From positions 1 to 39,273 of the forward strand of contig CAIOIZ010000023.1 of NCBI GenBank assembly GCA_903858475.1: a DNA stretch of 39,273 nucleotides. The letters are read 5' to 3'. Position numbers and translations under genes: made by a program. The notes below the pieces were generated by a model that did not search any database, was not told the DNA's origin, and was given only the letters and a program-made list of their open reading frames with translations. The DNA is from an uncultured Bacteroidota bacterium. Lineage in GTDB: Bacteria; Bacteroidota; Bacteroidia; Chitinophagales; Chitinophagaceae. Below are positions 9,516 through 16,447 of this stretch, in pieces. The first letter of the stretch is position 1. Each line of letters begins with the position of its first letter.

Positions 9516-9645
9516 ATTTCTCCCTCAATATTATTGACTATTCAGCACCTGCCAGCTGAAGCGTTTCTCCAATTCGTCTATAGAATGATTGATGGGAGTG
9601 GATTATTAATATTTTATTTGAAGAATAGTAAACTATTTGGCCAAT

Positions 9646-12600
9646 CTAATTGATTGGTAATTGCACATTGATTTTTGTGCCTTTTCCTAGCGTAGATTCA
9701 ATTTCGTATTTTCCATTCACAGCATAAATTCTTTCCCGCATTCCTAGGATACCATGGTGTAATTTTGTATCCACCTCATTCACAATAAAACCATCACCAT
9801 TATCTTCGATGGTCAAGAAAATAGAATTGGCATTTTCAGAGAGATTGATATGGGCATCTGTTGCCTTAGAATACTTTATAATATTTGTAAATGCTTCTTG
9901 AATTACCCTGTAAATGGGTAACGATATTTCTAATTTTAATTCGACTGTTTTAATGAAACAATCAAATACAAAGACAATACTGCCATCCTCTTCGATGGAT
10001 TGAATGAGCCATTTGATGGTGGCTTCCAGTCCCAGTTGTTCAAGCATGGCAGGGTGTAGGGCGCTATGTATTCTTCTAAACCCTTTCATCGTGCCTTTGA
10101 TACTATTCTCCAAGTCAACTACTTTTTGTAATAATACATCCGGGTCTTTCTGCAAATTCTTTTTAATCCAGGCCACTTTCATATTTAGCACAGCTAAATT
10201 CTGTCCCAAATCATCGTGAATATCTCGGGCAATTTCTTTTCTTTCAATTTCAGAAATATTTTGAAGGTGCCTAGCAAAGTCAGTTAATTCTATATTCACT
10301 CGAAGCAATTCTTCTTCTGCCTCTTTTATTTTCGAGAGATTGATGGCTGTTGTAGAAAGGTGGCTTGGTTGTCCAGTGTGGTCCTTGTGTAATACCATTA
10401 CTTGTAAAATAGGAATCGATTTTCCAGATATTGACTTAATGATACTTTCTCCAATCCATTTTCCGGTTTCATTTAAAGTAATAACCTGGTTGTTAAATAC
10501 ACTTTCCCCTCCACGAATAAAATCTTTTATGCTATACTTAGTAATATCTTCCTCCCCAATTTCAATAATATCTTTAAAAGCTTTATTGGCATATGAAAGC
10601 TTAAAATTCATGTCTGCCCTATATACAAAAGCGTCAGAGGTTTCAATAATTTCTACTAATTCCATTTGTTCACGCTCCAATATTTTCCTCTTTGTGATGT
10701 TTTCTTTAATGGCAACATAGTTAGTAGTAACTCCTTCCTCATTGATAATGGGCGATATCACCGCGTATTCCCAATAGAGTTCTCCATTTTTTTTCCTATT
10801 ACAAAATTCTCCCTGCCATTCCTGCTGCTTTTTTAGTTGCATCCACATTTTCTTATAGTCATCCGCTGGAGTATAACCAGATTTAAGTAAGCGTGGATTT
10901 CTTCCCAGTATTTCCTCGATCGAATAGCCTGTCAATTTAGAGAAGATGGGATTGGCATATTCAATTTCCCCTTTGAGATTGGTAATAACAATTGAAGCAG
11001 AACTTTGGTCAATCGCTTGCTTTAATTTATTCATCTCCTCTACGGCTTTCTTTTTACGATCTTGTGTTTGAAAAGCATCTAATGCAAAATTGATGTTTTC
11101 TATCACCTGCATGAGTAAATTAATTTCTTGTTCACTAAAAAAGAAAGACTCTGCAGCATGAATAACTAATATGCTTACCACCTTATCATTTAATTTTATT
11201 GGGAGGGCGATAGTGCTATGGTATCCTCTTAGTATAGATTCCTTCCTCCAAGGTTCCATGATAGGGTCGGTAGATATGTCATTGGAGCAATAGTATTGAC
11301 CAGTTCTTAAAGCGATGCCTGATGGGCCAGTAGCCTTTATGGTTTTAACTACACTTAGATAATTTGTTTCATCATCGCTCCAATAAACAGGATTAATCTG
11401 TCCACTTAGTTGCTCAGGCATACCCACCCAAGCCAGCAAAAATCCTCCAGCTTCTACAGCAATTTGACAAATTTTTTGATAGATTTCCTTTTCCGAAATT
11501 GCAGAAATAAGTAAATCATTTACGTTGCTCGTAAATTGAATAATGCGTTTCGATTTAATTAAATCGTCTGATGCTTTTTTGCTTTCATTGATATCTCTAA
11601 AATACATTGAAACGCCCTTGTTGGAAGGGTAAAAACTAGCTTCAAAATAACGATTATTGAGGGGGTTCAGAAATTGAAAAATATACGAGAGATGCAGCGA
11701 TAGACTATTTTTTACAGATTCAATCACTGATTGCTCTAAGATTGGATAAAGCAAGTCGGGTAATTTCTTATGCAAAACCTCCTCTTCATTTAAGTTGAAT
11801 ATATTACTTACTTTGTTGTTGGCATATATAATATTTAGTTCCTTGTCTGTTCCTATGAAAACTTCCGTTACTCTTTCAAATACATCCTTGATTAAAGAGG
11901 TTTGCTGAATTACCCTCTCCTCCAATTCATTATTTAAATACGTCAAACTGATATTTAATTCCTCATTCTTTTTTTGTGCTTTTTTCAAGCTTGTTAAGTC
12001 AGTCGTAATGGAGGCGTGTGCAATAGTTTTCCCTTTGTCATTTTTAATATTATTGATTGATAGATGGACGAAAATAGAGTTGTTATTACTGTCAGTTCTT
12101 TCTAATTCCCCTGTCCATCCGCTTCCTTCATCTAATGCCCGTTTAATTTCTTTAAGCGCATCTTTCGTTTCATTTTTGCTAAGGCCCATATCAATTGGGC
12201 GCCCAATAAATTCGCTTCTTTTAATTTTATATAACGTCTCCGTTGCTTTATTGCAATAAATAATTTTGTGGTTCTCATTCGTAATAGAAATAGCTTGATT
12301 GCTATTCTCAATTAATTTAGAGAAAATTATATTTTGTTCCAGTAATTTGTCTTTTTTCTTTATTTGATAGGCGAGATTCGCAAATACAATTAGCAAAATA
12401 ATTAGTATAAAGATGAGCATTATTAGGACGGCTTGCGCAATTTTGTTCTGCGTTGTATTGTTATTATCCTGAAAGTTTAATAAGCTTTTTTGCCCACCCA
12501 GATAAATGGCATCGAATTTAGCTATAAACTTATCGGTAATATTATTGTCAACCGACCCAGTTAATATTTTTATTGCGCTATCCGGAAAGCCCTGGGCACT

Positions 12601-13008
12601 AATTTCCACCACTGTTGAAGTAAAAGCAATTTGACGCTTAACAAGACTATCTAATTGATAAATGTCTTCACAATTGAATAGGTGATTGTCGCAAAGTTTT
12701 TTTAGTTGATTCGTTTGGTCAACTGCTATTTTAAATTCATTTTTTATGTCTTCAACAAGTTGAATTTTCTTGACAATTAAATAGGGCTTTTCGTTTTTTT
12801 CTATATGGAGAATGGCTGATTTTAATTTGTCGAGATGAATGAGTACGTCAACATTTAATTTTTGGTGTCGAAAATTATCTTTTGTGTTGTATAATCCACT
12901 AAAAATCCATAGGTATATACTCACAAATAATAATACGGAGATGAATAGGGCAATTAAAACCAGCAACTTAGGCTTCAGTTGTGTTAAATATAGGAATCTG
13001 GCGCGCAT
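9646..13008 (-). CDS. Membrane-anchored PAS/GAF sensor histidine kinase (HisKA_3)
   Basis: 1120 residues. Transmembrane helix 1 is at about 14-36 and helix 2 at about 192-214. They flank a helical periplasmic domain of about 155 residues that resembles CHASE3-like four-helix sensors. The cytoplasmic part has a PAS at about 225-345, a second PAS after a coiled coil at about 370-475, a GAF domain at about 490-640 (starting near SEKEIYQKICQIAVEAGGF) and two more PAS domains to about 885. HisKA_3 has His931 in ARDIHDDLGQ, and the ATPase has the N-box QEAFTN and G1 box DNGDG. HisKA_3 kinases usually act on NarL-type regulators, but none is adjacent, so this is an orphan by position. It might use the regulator at 894-1535 or one elsewhere. 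The start ATG sits just before the first membrane helix. TATCTTAG upstream on the same strand is a possible -7 box. Confidence 0.9.
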   Translation of the reverse strand: MRARFLYLTQLKPKLLVLIALFISVLLFVSIYLWIFSGLYNTKDNFRHQKLNVDVLIHLDKLKSAILHIEKNEKPYLIVKKIQLVEDIKNEFKIAVDQTNQLKKLCDNHLFNCEDIYQLDSLVKRQIAFTSTVVEISAQGFPDSAIKILTGSVDNNITDKFIAKFDAIYLGGQKSLLNFQDNNNTTQNKIAQAVLIMLIFILIILLIVFANLAYQIKKKDKLLEQNIIFSKLIENSNQAISITNENHKIIYCNKATETLYKIKRSEFIGRPIDMGLSKNETKDALKEIKRALDEGSGWTGELERTDSNNNSIFVHLSINNIKNDKGKTIAHASITTDLTSLKKAQKKNEELNISLTYLNNELEERVIQQTSLIKDVFERVTEVFIGTDKELNIIYANNKVSNIFNLNEEEVLHKKLPDLLYPILEQSVIESVKNSLSLHLSYIFQFLNPLNNRYFEASFYPSNKGVSMYFRDINESKKASDDLIKSKRIIQFTSNVNDLLISAISEKEIYQKICQIAVEAGGFLLAWVGMPEQLSGQINPVYWSDDETNYLSVVKTIKATGPSGIALRTGQYYCSNDISTDPIMEPWRKESILRGYHSTIALPIKLNDKVVSILVIHAAESFFFSEQEINLLMQVIENINFALDAFQTQDRKKKAVEEMNKLKQAIDQSSASIVITNLKGEIEYANPIFSKLTGYSIEEILGRNPRLLKSGYTPADDYKKMWMQLKKQQEWQGEFCNRKKNGELYWEYAVISPIINEEGVTTNYVAIKENITKRKILEREQMELVEIIETSDAFVYRADMNFKLSYANKAFKDIIEIGEEDITKYSIKDFIRGGESVFNNQVITLNETGKWIGESIIKSISGKSIPILQVMVLHKDHTGQPSHLSTTAINLSKIKEAEEELLRVNIELTDFARHLQNISEIERKEIARDIHDDLGQNLAVLNMKVAWIKKNLQKDPDVLLQKVVDLENSIKGTMKGFRRIHSALHPAMLEQLGLEATIKWLIQSIEEDGSIVFVFDCFIKTVELKLEISLPIYRVIQEAFTNIIKYSKATDAHINLSENANSIFLTIEDNGDGFIVNEVDTKLHHGILGMRERIYAVNGKYEIESTLGKGTKINVQLPIN

Positions 13009-13545
13009 CGTATAGCTAAGATACGGATAAATTATTTTGATGCGCTTTATTCAACTCCTATAGTTAGCTTCAAAATATGCCCCCTAATAGCCAAAAAATT
13101 GTTATAGAACAAGGCTACATATTATGAACAATATATAATTGAATTTATTCTTCTATTAAAGTGCCAGTTATTGTATAGTGATTTTCATTTTTTCTTCCAC
13201 ACTAATAGTTTCGAGTAATAGCATGTCCAGTGAAAGTTTTGGAACCAAGATATTCTATATAATAAATCATGGACCCCATTGCTTTTGGATTATCCGACCC
13301 TGGCGGTCTAATAACAATTTGATTGCCTTTGGTACTTTTCCTAGTATTTTCCTGTAAATTCAACAGACTCAAGCACTACCCAAGAACAGGTAGGGCTACC
13401 ATTGCGGTTAAACTTTTCTGGCAAAAACTAGTTTAGATTTATAAAATCTGTATTAACTTACCGTTTCTCACTCAATTGCTGACCCACGAATTTCTCCTAC
13501 ATTTCAAGTTTTTAATTATTAAATTTTATTAATAAATTTTACATC
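13009..13545. other. 537-base intergenic region with possible decayed ORF
   Basis: This holds the divergent promoters of the membrane kinase and the lipoprotein. On the minus strand two short overlapping open frames look protein-like: 13341-13427 (contains FNRNGSPTCSWVV) and 13202-13375 (contains IVIRPPGSDNPKAMG). Joining them needs a frameshift near 13345, so they could be the remnant of a gene of about 75 codons. Neither has a good start codon and I do not recognise the family. No other structure was seen. Confidence 0.3.
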
Positions 13546-14307
13546 ATGCAATCAATTAAACAGGTATTTGGCATTCTTTTGACATTACTGCTATCAGTAG
13601 CACTTTTGTCCTGCGACAGTTATGGAAAAAAAGTGAAAAGCGGACACGTAGAAGTATATTATAAAGAGGGGATTTCTAAGGAGTCGGCAGAAAAGACTGC
13701 CCAATGGTTAGAACAAGTTGATAAAACAGAAAACAACAATACCACTGAAACAAAAAGTATTCAATTGTTGAAAAACGGAGAGCAGATTGATTTTAGGATG
13801 GTGGCTAATAAAGACCGGGTTGCAAAATTGGAAGCGGATGTCTTTTATATTATGGGCAATGCCATTTCTGAAGAATTATTCAACAACAAACCGGTCAATG
13901 TTATTCTAACAGATAACAAGTTTGTAACCTTTAAAACATTTCCGTATAAAAAAATGGAAATCCCTGCCTCCTTTGGTGAAAAAATTACCAATGGAAATGT
14001 GGAAGTGTATTATGCCGATGGAATGGATATAGCCAATACAAAAAAGCTGGCCAATTTGTTGGAAACAGAAATGACACCAAGCAATACCATCAGTTTTCAA
14101 TTCAGTAAGGGGGCAACAGATAGTTATATAGTTAAAATGGTGGTGCAGCAAGATAAAATAGACCAGGTTACAGATGCTTTACTAGAGGAGATATGTAGCA
14201 AGATTTCGCAGAGGGTTTTAACTGGGGCTTCAATTGAGTTTCAGTTGACCGATGACGAATTTAAAACCCTTCGAAAATATAATTATAACCCAGCTGCTAC
14301 AAATTAA
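13546..14307 (+). CDS. Lipoprotein with internal tandem duplication, unknown function
   Basis: 253 residues. A lipoprotein signal peptide ends with the lipobox LLSC, lipidated Cys23 being followed by Asp-Ser. The mature part consists of two homologous halves of about 110 residues, at about 31-140 and 147-250. Matched segments are GHVEVYYKEGISKESA with GNVEVYYADGMDIANT, and VNVILTDNKFVTFKTF with IEFQLTDDEFKTLRKY. The alternating pattern suggests two alpha/beta domains. I do not recognise a named family. The gene is free-standing, with 537 bases upstream and a terminator 58 bases downstream. Its place among signalling genes hints at envelope sensing, but that is only context. Confidence 0.8.
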   Translation: MQSIKQVFGILLTLLLSVALLSCDSYGKKVKSGHVEVYYKEGISKESAEKTAQWLEQVDKTENNNTTETKSIQLLKNGEQIDFRMVANKDRVAKLEADVFYIMGNAISEELFNNKPVNVILTDNKFVTFKTFPYKKMEIPASFGEKITNGNVEVYYADGMDIANTKKLANLLETEMTPSNTISFQFSKGATDSYIVKMVVQQDKIDQVTDALLEEICSKISQRVLTGASIEFQLTDDEFKTLRKYNYNPAATN

Positions 14308-14364
14308 TAAACGGCTTGATTACACCGCTAGTATCATTTAATATTACTCTTGTGAAATAGCAAT

Positions 14365-14390
14365 AAAAAAACCCCGTATGGGGTTTTTTT
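14365..14390. terminator. Bidirectional terminator after lipoprotein (unit A)
   Basis: AAAAAAACCCC-gtat-GGGGTTTTTTT is a perfect 11-base stem with a T-run in both directions. It ends the lipoprotein transcript on the plus strand and the unit A transcript on the minus strand. Confidence 0.85.
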
Positions 14391-14487
14391 ATTTTTCGTG
14401 GTCTTGATTAGGTTGGATAGGATTTGGATTCTTCTTAATCAGTAACTCGGCTTTTTAATAGGATAGGATTATAGGTGTTTTTCATTT
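14365..14487 (-). ncRNA. Candidate small RNA or leaderless micro-ORF transcript, unit A
   Basis: Transcription predicted from the TATCTTTA box at 14494-14501 would begin near 14487 and end at the 14365-14390 terminator, giving about 123 nt. An ATG at 14485 opens a 16-codon frame (MKNTYNPILLKSRVTD) ending at 14435. No Shine-Dalgarno is possible if transcription starts there, but leaderless messages are plausible in Bacteroidota. Whether the RNA or the peptide matters is open. Confidence 0.45.
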
Positions 14488-14493
14488 ACTGTG

Positions 14494-14501
14494 TAAAGAT
14501 A
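14494..14501 (-). promoter_or_regulatory. Unit A -7 box (TATCTTTA)
   Basis: Seven of eight match to the Bacteroidota -7 consensus TAnnTTTG. It is followed by CAC and by ATG after exactly 8 nt, as in units B and C, and is preceded by CTGTCA as in unit C. Confidence 0.5.
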
Positions 14502-14590
14502 GGATGACAGATAGCTGCAATAAATAGTACAATGTTTAAAATGTGATAGTATTTGTACTACTAGCAATTTTTAATCAACTATCGTATAAA

Positions 14591-14627
14591 ATAAGATGCC
14601 CCTTAGGGAGGGGCATCTTATTTTTTC
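14591..14627. terminator. Hairpin terminator of unit B
   Basis: ATAAGATGCCCC and GGGGCATCTTAT are perfect 12-base arms around a 7-base loop, with T-rich tracts on both sides (TTATTTTTT on plus, TTATTTTA on minus). Confidence 0.8.
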
Positions 14628-14736
14628 ATTACATTTCGTTGTCTTTGTCAGATTGGATAGGATTTGGACACTTAGTTTTTTACAGGGTTGGATTCATGTT
14701 GTTCTTATGACTACGTTGTAAGGTTGTTGTCATATG
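14591..14736 (-). ncRNA. Candidate small RNA or leaderless micro-ORF transcript, unit B
   Basis: From a predicted start near 14736 to the hairpin at 14591-14622, about 145 nt. ATG at 14733 opens a 17-codon frame (MTTTLQRSHKNNMNPTL) ending at 14680. The peptide is not obviously similar to that of unit A beyond the first codons, which argues for an RNA role or fast divergence. Confidence 0.45.
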
Positions 14737-14741
14737 CAGTG

Positions 14742-14749
14742 TAAAAGTA
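14742..14749 (-). promoter_or_regulatory. Unit B -7 box (TACTTTTA)
   Basis: Seven of eight match to TAnnTTTG, followed by CAC and an ATG after 8 nt, with CTGTAA upstream. Same layout as units A and C. Confidence 0.45.
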
Positions 14750-14792
14750 CATTTACAGCAATTCATGAAATATAGTAGTAAGTTGAAATGCC

Positions 14793-14810
14793 AGTAGTAA
14801 TTAAACTACT
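14793..14810. promoter_or_regulatory. Unit B palindrome
   Basis: AGTAGT-N6-ACTACT on either strand, 43 bases before the unit B -7 box as read on the minus strand. Probable operator or upstream element. Confidence 0.4.
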
Positions 14811-14831
14811 TTTTAAATGGGGCCTGCCTAA

Positions 14832-14863
14832 AACAAAGAAACCCCGTGAGGAGCTTCTTTGTT
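14832..14863. terminator. Hairpin terminator of unit C
   Basis: AACAAAGAA (14832-14840) pairs with TTCTTTGTT (14855-14863), with a partial C/G inner stem. On the minus strand it is followed by TTTAGGC. Confidence 0.6.
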
Positions 14864-14958
14864 ATTTCTTTGGAATGGTAGGATTGGATATTCGTTTTTT
14901 TTTAAAGGATAAGGTCTATTGGCTTTTCAAGGATTAGTTATTTAGGTATTTTTCATGT
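14832..14958 (-). ncRNA. Candidate small RNA, unit C
   Basis: From a predicted start near 14958 to the hairpin at 14832-14863, about 127 nt. The ATG at 14956 is conserved in position, but its frame ends after four codons (MKNT). A coding role for this unit is therefore doubtful, and an RNA role is favoured, or unit C is a decayed copy. Confidence 0.45.
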
Positions 14959-14964
14959 ACAGTG

Positions 14965-14972
14965 TAAAGATA
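14965..14972 (-). promoter_or_regulatory. Unit C -7 box (TATCTTTA)
   Basis: Same box, same 8-nt distance to ATG and same CTGTCA upstream element as unit A. A second inverted repeat, AGTCCTA/TAGGACT, lies between the box and the palindrome only in this unit. Confidence 0.5.
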
Positions 14973-15013
14973 TATTGACAGGTAGTCCTATTAAATAGTA
15001 GGACTTTGAAATT

Positions 15014-15035
15014 GCAGTAGTATTTGAACTACTGC
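15014..15035. promoter_or_regulatory. Unit C palindrome
   Basis: GCAGTAGT (15014-15021) and ACTACTGC (15028-15035) are perfect 8-base arms around 6 bases. This is the most complete of the three related palindromes; in unit A it is reduced to TAGTA 14547-14551 / TACTA 14556-14560. A dimeric regulator site is the simplest reading. Confidence 0.45.
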
Positions 15036-15175
15036 TAGCATTAACCACTACGGGAGCTGCTGTAATGTTGATTTCCTGCGTATTATACCCTGCGTATACT
15101 GCTTTGTAATGATTGTTTTTCGATCTGCCCCCCAAAAGCCAAACTTTAATACAGTGTATTATTTGTTGGGTAGGC

Positions 15176-15200
15176 AAAAAAAACCCGGGCATTGCCCGGG
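15176..15200 (-). terminator. Terminator of the small secreted protein gene
   Basis: CCCGGGC-att-GCCCGGG followed on the minus strand by eight T, 20 bases past the stop of the gene at 15221-15610. It separates that gene from the tandem units. The stretch 15041-15175 beyond it has no gene, but holds CCTGCGTAT twice (15075-15083, 15089-15097). Confidence 0.88.
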
Positions 15201-15220
15201 AGTATTTTAAAAAAGTACTT

Positions 15221-15610
15221 TTATTCATTCTTGCATTTCTCCATGATTTCATGAAAAATATCATGCGCTTTGATGATCATGGGTTTTAATTGATCATTTG
15301 TTTTGTTGGCTTTTACTGCTTTTTGAATGGACTTGCATTGTTTAACCAATTTTGCAATCGTGGGTTTGGTTACTTCTTCATTATAGCCAGCAGGTACTGC
15401 TGAATTTTTCCATTCAATGGCTTTTTCTACTAGTACAGATACACTGTCCCTTAGTGGTTGAAAATTATTTTCCTCAGTAGGGTGAAATACTTTTCCCATG
15501 ATGCCATGAAAAGTTTTGATGGCTGGCCACTCTGCTTTCTCTTGGCTAAATGCAACCAGGGAACTACCAATCATACAAAATACCAATAGTGATTTTATTA
15601 TTTTTTTCAT
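15221..15610 (-). CDS. Small secreted helical protein, unknown function
   Basis: 129 residues with a signal peptide of about 22 residues (MKKIIKSLLVFCMIGSSLVAFSQ). The mature part is mostly helical, with conserved-looking FHGIMGKVFHPTEENN near the start and AHDIFHEIMEKC at the end. His and Met near both ends and Cys in the last helix could bind metal, and the layout recalls four-helix-bundle periplasmic proteins such as cytochrome b562. There is no CxxCH haem motif, so covalent haem is ruled out. The neighbour upstream (15656-16093) carries a Cys/His cluster, which supports a metal-related role for the pair. This is inference. A strong terminator follows. Confidence 0.75.
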   Translation of the reverse strand: MKKIIKSLLVFCMIGSSLVAFSQEKAEWPAIKTFHGIMGKVFHPTEENNFQPLRDSVSVLVEKAIEWKNSAVPAGYNEEVTKPTIAKLVKQCKSIQKAVKANKTNDQLKPMIIKAHDIFHEIMEKCKNE

Positions 15611-15655
15611 TTTATATATTATTACAAGTTAAAGATTTAAATATTTAAATATTTT

Positions 15656-16093
15656 TTATGCGTATGTTATTCCTTCGGGAGGCTGAAATACATGGGCTAA
15701 AAATCCTTTTGACACTGAAGTGAAATAAATCATTGCTGGCTTTTTAATGAACCAGCTATTATAATAATATTGTTGCGCTGGCTGTTGAACGAATAATTGC
15801 AAATCCCTTATTTCATCTAGATAGCACTTGCCTCCCTCTTCTTTGTCTTTTTTGTTTTTATTATTCGATTTGCAGCATTCCTCTGTGCAATGATTTTTTT
15901 TGCTAGAACCACTAGAAAAGGGACTGGTTTTTTCTAGTACAAAGCCAATGCTGGCAACCGCCAATGTTGGAAATAATTGAATGGATAAAATGAAGATTAA
16001 TAATATCGAGGGTAGTTTATGCAATGGAGAAAAAGTGTATTGCAAAATTATAGCTTTTTGCTTATCCTGATTATTAAATATGCAAGTGCCCAT
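15656..16093 (-). CDS. Small membrane protein with HCxxxCC motif, possibly metal-related
   Basis: 145 residues. One hydrophobic segment at about 28-50 (PSILLIFILSIQLFPTLAVASIGFVL) is followed by a Cys/His cluster (NHCTEECCKSN, then KCYL) in a Lys-rich linker, and the protein ends with HVFQPPEG. The layout matches a group of short Bacteroidota envelope proteins with one membrane segment, a Cys/His cluster and a terminal FxPP motif. Members I recall sit near metal-uptake genes, but that link is from memory. The only ATG gives an odd 27-residue lead before the hydrophobic segment, so translation may start later at a non-ATG codon. It lies 45 bases upstream of the secreted protein gene and is probably co-transcribed. 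Confidence 0.6.
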   Translation of the reverse strand: MGTCIFNNQDKQKAIILQYTFSPLHKLPSILLIFILSIQLFPTLAVASIGFVLEKTSPFSSGSSKKNHCTEECCKSNNKNKKDKEEGGKCYLDEIRDLQLFVQQPAQQYYYNSWFIKKPAMIYFTSVSKGFLAHVFQPPEGITYA

Positions 16094-16447
16094 TCACTCA
16101 ATATAGGGCAGCCAGTTGACTGCCTGCCTACTAGTCTCCTTTTTTTCTTGGCTCATGCTGGTTGCCGCAATTAATATTGCTACTGTCCCCAAAAATCAAC
16201 CAAGCTAGCCAAACCAAGGAAAATAGTTGCTGAGAAAACGAATACGGCTTTCAGTTAAAAACATCAAAAAAGCTTACAAAAAGCTATTTATTTGCCAAAA
16301 AACGATAAAATATGACCATTTTAAACTAAAATAAGCCAAAAAGACTGAAATAGCCAGGGAGGAGAAAATTCCAGAAAATAAAAATATTTTTTAAAATTTC
16401 CACAATTTGGAATACAGAACTGCGTTAATGTAGTAATTTGAAATCCT
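16094..16447. other. Divergent intergenic region
   Basis: 354 bases without a gene, between the leftward small membrane protein and the rightward sigma-54 activator. TTCCA-N5-TGGAA at 16398-16412, 36 bases before the activator start, is a candidate operator. GTAATTTG at 16433-16440 is an imperfect -7 box. No clear sigma-54 site with GG-N10-GC was found. Confidence 0.35.

Larger units (their letters stand above)
8765..9645. other. 881-base gene-free region rich in hairpins
   Basis: No convincing coding region is present. Instead there are several inverted repeats: 9021-9049 (13-base arms), 9188-9213 (11-base arms), 9251-9271 (imperfect), GCAGAA 9284-9289 with TTCTGC 9320-9325 enclosing TGATA 9296-9300 / TATCA 9304-9308, GATAAG 9342-9347 with CTTATC 9368-9373, and 9428-9509. 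The region lies between two convergent kinase genes. A structured RNA, a stack of terminators or a decayed element are all possible. A minus-strand 80-codon open frame at 8891-9133 crosses the first hairpin and has no recognisable domain. Confidence 0.6.
14365..15037. repeat. Three tandem diverged promoter-terminator units (A, B, C)
   Basis: Three copies share the same order of parts, read on the minus strand: a palindrome related to AGTAGT-N6-ACTACT (near 14547-14562, 14793-14810, 15014-15035), a box TATCTTTA or TACTTTTA (14494-14501, 14742-14749, 14965-14972), an ATG 8 nt after the box, an AATCCTATCC-type segment, and a strong hairpin (14365-14390, 14591-14622, 14832-14863). Units are spaced 248 and 223 bases box to box. 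Units A and B share ATTGGATAGGATTTGGA-type sequence on the plus strand (14411-14428, 14651-14668) at near identity. The copies have diverged elsewhere, so shared parts are probably under selection. Confidence 0.7.

Noticed and set aside
14953..15264. 103-codon minus-strand open frame over the tandem units and the end of the secreted-protein gene
   Set aside because: It starts inside the gene at 15221-15610 and crosses that gene's strong terminator. Its C-terminus reads through the unit C palindrome and promoter box.
16391..16447. Sigma-54 promoter upstream of the sigma-54 activator
   Set aside because: A TTTGG...CTGC arrangement is present at 16406-16423, but the GG to GC spacing is 11 rather than 10 and the flanks do not match.
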